Assembly (NCBI GenBank): GCA_029240815.1 | Contig: JARDZO010000018.1 | Location: 1-35,137, forward strand | Direction of reading: 5' to 3' | Source of the DNA: Brevibacillus sp. | Lineage (GTDB): Bacteria > Bacillota > Bacilli > Brevibacillales > Brevibacillaceae | DNA: 35,137 bases | In this document: positions 31,475-35,137 of the stretch, one piece after another | Layout: the number at the start of each line of letters is the position of its first letter | How positions within the stretch are numbered: position 1 is the first letter of the stretch | The notes under the pieces: generated by a model | Seen by the model: only the letters and a program-made list of their open reading frames with translations | Told to the model about the DNA's origin: nothing | Databases searched by the model: none | Program-made: the position numbers and the translations under genes

Positions 31475-32077
31475 ATGAGATCACACGTTACCATTCAACC
31501 CAAAATCCTGTATTACGGAGCGCCTGTTGTTTTGCTGACAACGGAGAACGCGGACGGTACTACCAACATTAGCCCGATCTCGTCCTCCTGGGCGCTCGGC
31601 AACTTTGTCATTCTAGGCTTGGGGATAGGCTCACAGGGCCTGGATAATCTCAGAGAACGATCTGGATGCGTCATCAATTTGCCGGATGCGGGTATGTGGC
31701 GCCAAGTAGAGGCGCTGGCATCTTTAACGGGAAAAGATCCTGTGCCGCCGTATAAGCGGGAGATTGGCTTTCGCTATGAAAAGGACAAGTTCGCAGCAGG
31801 GGCGTTGACGCGCTTGGCATCAGTGTCGGTTCAGCCTGAGAGAATTGGGGAGTGTGCTCTTCAGCTGGAAGCGGTGGTGCGCCAGATTCGGGTACCGGAA
31901 TATGCGGAGAGCTTCGCCATTGTGGAGACGGAGGTACTGCAGGTGCATGCAGACGAGCAGATTGTGATCGGGGATCGATACGTGAATCCAAAGGCATGGA
32001 ATCCGCTCATGTACAACTTTCGGCATTACTTTGGATTGGGAGAAGAATTGGGAAAGACTTATCGGTCCGAGACATAG
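31475..32077 (+). CDS. flavin reductase-like FMN-binding protein
   Basis: A 200-residue protein of the flavin reductase-like split-barrel family. It begins with the family pattern 'ILYYGAPVVLLTTENADGTT' followed by 'NISPISSSWALG', and ends 'PLMYNFRHYFGLGEELGKTY', seen in a subgroup of small FMN-binding proteins. No partner monooxygenase is adjacent. The closest neighbour is the divergent amine oxidase. AAGGAGAAA lies 6 bases before ATG 31475. The 192-bp divergent spacer contains a 6-bp inverted repeat (GAATGG 31430-31435 / CCATTC 31448-31453) of doubtful meaning. Confidence 0.85.
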   Translation: MRSHVTIQPKILYYGAPVVLLTTENADGTTNISPISSSWALGNFVILGLGIGSQGLDNLRERSGCVINLPDAGMWRQVEALASLTGKDPVPPYKREIGFRYEKDKFAAGALTRLASVSVQPERIGECALQLEAVVRQIRVPEYAESFAIVETEVLQVHADEQIVIGDRYVNPKAWNPLMYNFRHYFGLGEELGKTYRSET

Positions 32078-32088
32078 GATAGGAGTAG

Positions 32089-32114
32089 AAACGCCATGAG
32101 ATATGGCGTTTTTG
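32089..32114 (+). terminator. Rho-independent terminator after flavin reductase-like gene
   Basis: AAACGCCAT (32089-32097) pairs with ATGGCGTTT (32103-32111), followed by T's. Confidence 0.88.
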
Positions 32115-32189
32115 CTTTGTGTGCAATTTCTTCCAAACGCTCTTAATGGTATGATTTGAAGGAGCGTATTCAAGAGGTGGAGGTACCCT

Positions 32190-32921
32190 ATGGAGCAACT
32201 TTTAATGGGAAGTTTTTTATCAGCAATGGCGACGGGAGCAGGAGCGCTTCCCATATTGTTTTTCAAAACCGTTACGCATCGCTGGCGTGATATTTTGCTC
32301 GCGTTTACTGCCGGGATCATGGTGGCAGCGGCCACTTTTAGCCTGATTCCACAAGCAATGGAGAATGCCCCTTTCTACGTCATCTGCCTCGGCGTTTTGA
32401 CGGGGACGCTGACGCTGACTGTGCTGGAGAGCTTCATCCCGCATATTGATTTGGAGCATTCGCAGGTCAATATCTCCATGGACTCCCAAGCGATCCTCAT
32501 TTTGTCCGCCATAACTTTACATAACATTCCAGAGGGCTTGTCCGTAGGCGTTAGCTACTCCAGCGAACAGTCAGGGCTGGGAGGTCTGATCGCATTTGCT
32601 ATCGGTCTGCAGAATGCGCCGGAAGGGTTTCTGGTCGCCCTGTTCCTGATCAATCAGCAAGTGAGCCGATTCAAGGCGTTTATTTTGGCGACCTTGACGG
32701 GAGCAGTCGAAATTGTGTCAGCCATCATTGGTTATTATATGACCGCGTTTGTAGAAGGACTGGTGCCCTATGGACTCTCATTTGCCGCCGGGGCTATGTT
32801 GTTTATCGTTTACAAGGAGCTGATCCCGGAGAGCCACGGAGACGGACATGCGCGATCGGCCACGTTTTCTTTCCTCGTCGGGTTGCTGGTGATGATCGGA
32901 ATGGTCCAGATGTTTGGGTAA
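32190..32921 (+). CDS. ZIP family metal transporter
   Basis: A 243-residue ZIP (ZupT-like) permease with eight hydrophobic helices. The metal-site helix IV motif is 'ITLHNIPEGLSVGVSYSS' with H, N, P-E-G, and the second site is 'GLQNAPEGFLVALFL'. An intervening loop 'IPHIDLEHSQVN' is His/Asp/Glu-bearing. Probable substrates are zinc, iron or manganese. GGTGGAGG lies 9 bases before ATG. No Fur/Zur-type box was recognised upstream. It stands between two terminators or promoters as a single gene. Confidence 0.88.
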   Translation: MEQLLMGSFLSAMATGAGALPILFFKTVTHRWRDILLAFTAGIMVAAATFSLIPQAMENAPFYVICLGVLTGTLTLTVLESFIPHIDLEHSQVNISMDSQAILILSAITLHNIPEGLSVGVSYSSEQSGLGGLIAFAIGLQNAPEGFLVALFLINQQVSRFKAFILATLTGAVEIVSAIIGYYMTAFVEGLVPYGLSFAAGAMLFIVYKELIPESHGDGHARSATFSFLVGLLVMIGMVQMFG

Positions 32922-33123
32922 ACCAAGGTGCCACTGGTGCAGCTATTGGCATGGAGAAGAGAAAATGAACCGAAAAAACACTCGCACCTCCTCGAGCAGG
33001 CTTCGATGGAGGTCGTTTTCGTAAAAGAGTTCCGTTTTTCAGCAACTTCCTCTCACAATCGAGGCGAAAATTACCGAAACCATATATAGATAGATTTCGA
33101 TTATGGAAGTAGGGAGTGTCACG

Positions 33124-33927
33124 ATGGAAAAGTCTACCTTGATAGGTATAGTACTAGGTGTTCTCGCATTAATTGTCGGGATGATCTTGAAGCACGCCAG
33201 TCCCTCCGCATTATTAAACCCAGCAGCATTCATGATTATTATCGTAGGTACGGTTGCCGCTATTTTCAACGCATTTCCGATGTCGGAGATCAAAAGGATT
33301 CCCACCCTTTTCAAGGTTCTCTTTACAGAGCAAAAACTCCCTGGCAAGCGCGAGTTGATCGGTCAGTTTATGAACTGGGCTTCCATCGCCCGTCGTGAAG
33401 GATTGCTGGCTCTAGAAAACACTTCGGATGAAATTGAAGATCCATTTCTGAGAAACGGCATGAAAATGATCATCGACGGCGGAGAGCCAGATTTCGTCCG
33501 TGATGTCCTGAATGAAGAAATCCACGCCATCGAAGAACGTCATCAAGCAGGTGCTTTGGTATTTAGCCAGGCAGGCAGCTATGCGCCGACACTCGGGGTA
33601 TTGGGCGCGGTAGTCGGTCTGATCGCTGCACTCGGCAACCTGAGTGACATCGATGCGCTGGGTTTATCTATTGCCGCTGCGTTCGTTGCAACACTGCTCG
33701 GTATTTTTACCGGTTACGTTTTGTGGAATCCATTTTCAACCAAGCTAAAGCGCAAATCGAAGCAGGAGATTGAAATCAAAAAAATTATGGTAGAGGGTCT
33801 GCTGTCCATCCAGGCAGGAGTCTCGCCAGCTGCAATCGAACAGAAGCTGCTCGTGTACATTCCGTACAAGGAGCGTGCCGAGGTGAAGGAAGAGCAGAAG
33901 GAGGAAGGAGCTGCGGTAAATGGCTAA
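33124..33927 (+). CDS. motA: flagellar motor stator protein MotA
   Basis: A 267-residue MotA, close to B. subtilis MotA throughout: 'LNPAAFMIIIVGTVAAIFNA' after the first helix, cytoplasmic 'ASIARREGLLALENTSDEIE', and 'AGSYAPTLGVLGAVVGLIAAL' with the conserved prolines near the ion channel, then 'AAFVATLLGIFTGYVLWNPF'. Four membrane helices. Forms the stator with MotB. ATG 33124 is preceded by a GGGAGTG site; ATG 33103 is in frame without one. The 200-base region upstream has no gene, and no convincing sigma-D promoter (TAAA-N15-GCCGATAT) was found. It overlaps motB by 8 bases. Confidence 0.95.
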   Translation: MEKSTLIGIVLGVLALIVGMILKHASPSALLNPAAFMIIIVGTVAAIFNAFPMSEIKRIPTLFKVLFTEQKLPGKRELIGQFMNWASIARREGLLALENTSDEIEDPFLRNGMKMIIDGGEPDFVRDVLNEEIHAIEERHQAGALVFSQAGSYAPTLGVLGAVVGLIAALGNLSDIDALGLSIAAAFVATLLGIFTGYVLWNPFSTKLKRKSKQEIEIKKIMVEGLLSIQAGVSPAAIEQKLLVYIPYKERAEVKEEQKEEGAAVNG

Positions 33928-34729
33928 GCGACCGAAGAGACATGCTCATCACGAAGAGCATATGGATGAAACTTGGCTCATACCGTACGCAGACCTTCTC
34001 ACACTTTTGCTTGCCTTGTTTATCGTTCTCTTTGCGTCCAGTGAGATGGATGCGAAAAAGTTTGACCAGCTGGTGAAGTCTTTCAACGTTGCGCTAAACG
34101 GCGGCGTGGGTGTCTTGGATCAGCCGAGCCCGGTGCCGCTCGATCCGAACATGGCTCAACAGACGATCCATAAAGGCGCACAGGAAGCGGAAAAAACGAA
34201 GACCGAAGAAGAGAAAAAGCTGGAGGAAGCCGTACGCAAAGAGACTGAGGATCTGAAAAAGCTGCAGACGCAGCTGGAAGGTTATATCCAGCAAAACAAG
34301 CTCCAGGACAAGCTGCAGACCAAGCTGACCGAAGAAGGGTTGCTCATTACGATCCTCGACAACGCGCTGTTTGATTCCGGTAAAGCCGATCTCAAGCCGG
34401 AAGCTCGAAAGCTCGCGGCGGAGATGGCATCTATGCTGGTGCCGCATCCGAAGAAAGTCACCGTGTCCGGACATACGGACAACGTACCCATTCATCGTGC
34501 TGATTTCCCGTCCAACTGGGATTTGAGTGCGAAGCGTTCGGTAAACTTCCTCAAGGTGTTGCTGGAGAATCCGAATTTGAATCCGACCAAATTCAGCGCG
34601 ACGGGCATGGGTGAGTACCACCCAGTCGCATCCAATGCTACGGCAGAGGGACGAGCAAAGAATAGACGGGTAGAGGTCGCGATCTTGCGCGATCTCGCTT
34701 CTCCTCCGAAAAATACAATGGCTCCCTAA
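33920..34729 (+). CDS. motB: flagellar motor stator protein MotB
   Basis: A 269-residue MotB. A short basic N-terminus leads to one membrane helix, 'WLIPYADLLTLLLALFIVLF', whose aspartate D25 (P-Y-A-D) binds the driving ion. A plug/linker follows with a charged coiled-coil stretch (about 80-125, very Glu/Lys rich). The OmpA-like peptidoglycan-binding domain runs from about 130 to 255 ('ALFDSGKADLKPEARKLA', 'VSGHTDNVPIH', 'NRRVEVAILRD'). The pattern is MotB, proton-type, rather than sodium-type MotS, but ion choice is inferred. The overlap with motA implies coupled translation. Confidence 0.94.
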   Translation: MAKRPKRHAHHEEHMDETWLIPYADLLTLLLALFIVLFASSEMDAKKFDQLVKSFNVALNGGVGVLDQPSPVPLDPNMAQQTIHKGAQEAEKTKTEEEKKLEEAVRKETEDLKKLQTQLEGYIQQNKLQDKLQTKLTEEGLLITILDNALFDSGKADLKPEARKLAAEMASMLVPHPKKVTVSGHTDNVPIHRADFPSNWDLSAKRSVNFLKVLLENPNLNPTKFSATGMGEYHPVASNATAEGRAKNRRVEVAILRDLASPPKNTMAP

Positions 34730-34733
34730 CAAT

Positions 34734-34766
34734 AAAGGATAGCACAATAGGTGCTATCCTTTTTCA
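34734..34766. terminator. bidirectional terminator between motB and hxlR-type gene
   Basis: AAAGGATAGCA (34734-34744) pairs perfectly with TGCTATCCTTT (34752-34762), with T's on plus and matching A's on the other side. The right arm contains the stop codon of the minus-strand regulator. Confidence 0.9.
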
Positions 34767-35137
34767 TTTGCCTCTGCAGCTTCGGGTCTGGATTCGTCCC
34801 CAGCTGGATGGATATCTAGCTTTAACTGCTCCATGCGCTGTTCGCCCCAGTCGTACATCATTTGAATGATGGGAAGCAGCGTCATTCCTAGCTCGGTCAT
34901 GGAGTATTCGACTCGTGGAGGCACCTCCGGAAATACCTCGCGATGCACGATACTGTCCTCGATCAGCTCCTTGAGCTGGCTCGTCAGCATTTTATGCGTA
35001 ATCCTTGGGAACAGTCGCTGCAGTTCGCTAAAGCGGTGAGGGCCTTCTACACCCAGGTGCCAGAGGATCACGACTTTCCATTTCCCGCTGAACATGGACA
35101 GTGTCAGTTCTTTGGAGCAGGTAAAGTCCCCTTTTTG
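34754..35137 (-). CDS. HxlR family transcriptional regulator (5' end outside window)
   Basis: The frame is open to the right edge of the window, so the start is missing. The visible 127 residues hold the HxlR/DUF24 winged helix: 'CSKELTLSMFSGKWKVVILW' at the N-terminal side (with the conserved early cysteine), 'RFSELQRLFPRITHKMLTSQ' (recognition helix), and 'VHREVFPEVPPRVEYSMTEL' (wing). The early cysteine is the position used as a redox or electrophile sensor in B. subtilis YodB/HypR-type members. The regulated gene is likely to lie beyond the window on the other side. The C-terminal tail is acidic (DESRPEAAEANEKG). Confidence 0.9.
   Translation of the reverse strand, partial: QKGDFTCSKELTLSMFSGKWKVVILWHLGVEGPHRFSELQRLFPRITHKMLTSQLKELIEDSIVHREVFPEVPPRVEYSMTELGMTLLPIIQMMYDWGEQRMEQLKLDIHPAGDESRPEAAEANEKG

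Noticed and set aside
32922..33123. Sigma-D promoter for motAB
   Set aside because: No match to TAAA-N15-GCCGATAT found. The CCGAAACC near 33077 lacks a partner -35.
1..35137. CRISPR arrays, prophage, insertion-sequence transposases, tRNA or rRNA genes
   Set aside because: No regularly spaced direct repeats, no phage or transposase protein motifs, and no cloverleaf or rRNA sequence was noticed in reading the window.

Overview
The window looks like chromosome of an endospore-forming, motile Firmicute of the Brevibacillus/Paenibacillaceae type. The case rests on a Ger(x)C spore-germination lipoprotein end, a spore-coat transglutaminase (Tgl), B. subtilis-type MotAB stators, a BmrCD/YheIH-type heterodimeric ABC exporter, CidR-CidA-CidB and a Bacillus-type MetA, together with purine-rich Shine-Dalgarno sites and many Rho-independent terminators. 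The species call is inference. No phage, IS transposase, CRISPR, rRNA or tRNA was seen.

Layout. 1-802: 3' end of gerC. 812-5257: a multidrug ABC exporter operon (bmrC-bmrD) behind a 24-codon leader ORF and a hairpin set that reads as a transcription attenuator. A second foldback with a perfect 32-bp palindrome lies between the attenuator and bmrC. 5365-12730: a sulfur block with a TauE/SafE permease, sulfide:quinone reductase, a CstB-type persulfide dioxygenase-rhodanese, a PatB C-S lyase, a TcyP cystine symporter and a thioredoxin reductase. Together they could import cystine, release sulfide, oxidise it through persulfide and move the product across the membrane. 12839-14835: uppP (minus), a gene-poor 720-bp stretch with foldback repeats, and a DUF1904 gene. 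14843-18789 (minus): an AlkZ-like glycosylase, threonine synthase, an RluF-like pseudouridine synthase and a YiiM-like MOSC protein. 18920-24943 (plus): pncB, metA (acetyl-CoA-type residue at position 111), a PepV-like dipeptidase, an SDR oxidoreductase and a secreted protein of four bacterial Ig-like repeats.

25075-28203 mixes decay and function. It holds a ~200-bp inverted-repeat element, a MerR-type promoter leading into a collapsed merR-MFS pseudogene, an intact cidR-cidA-cidB set and a GNAT remnant. 28247-35137: an EamA transporter, tgl, a sarcosine/N-methyltryptophan oxidase-like flavoprotein (minus), a flavin reductase-like protein, a ZIP metal transporter, motA-motB, and an HxlR-type regulator (minus) cut by the window end.

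The points most worth a second look are: (i) the dispersed intergenic element whose 35-bp core occurs at 13906-13940 and, inverted, at 25236-25270 with one mismatch; (ii) the leader-peptide attenuator before bmrCD; (iii) the compact cst-like sulfide module joined to cystine uptake and desulfuration genes, with a palindrome in front and no local regulator.
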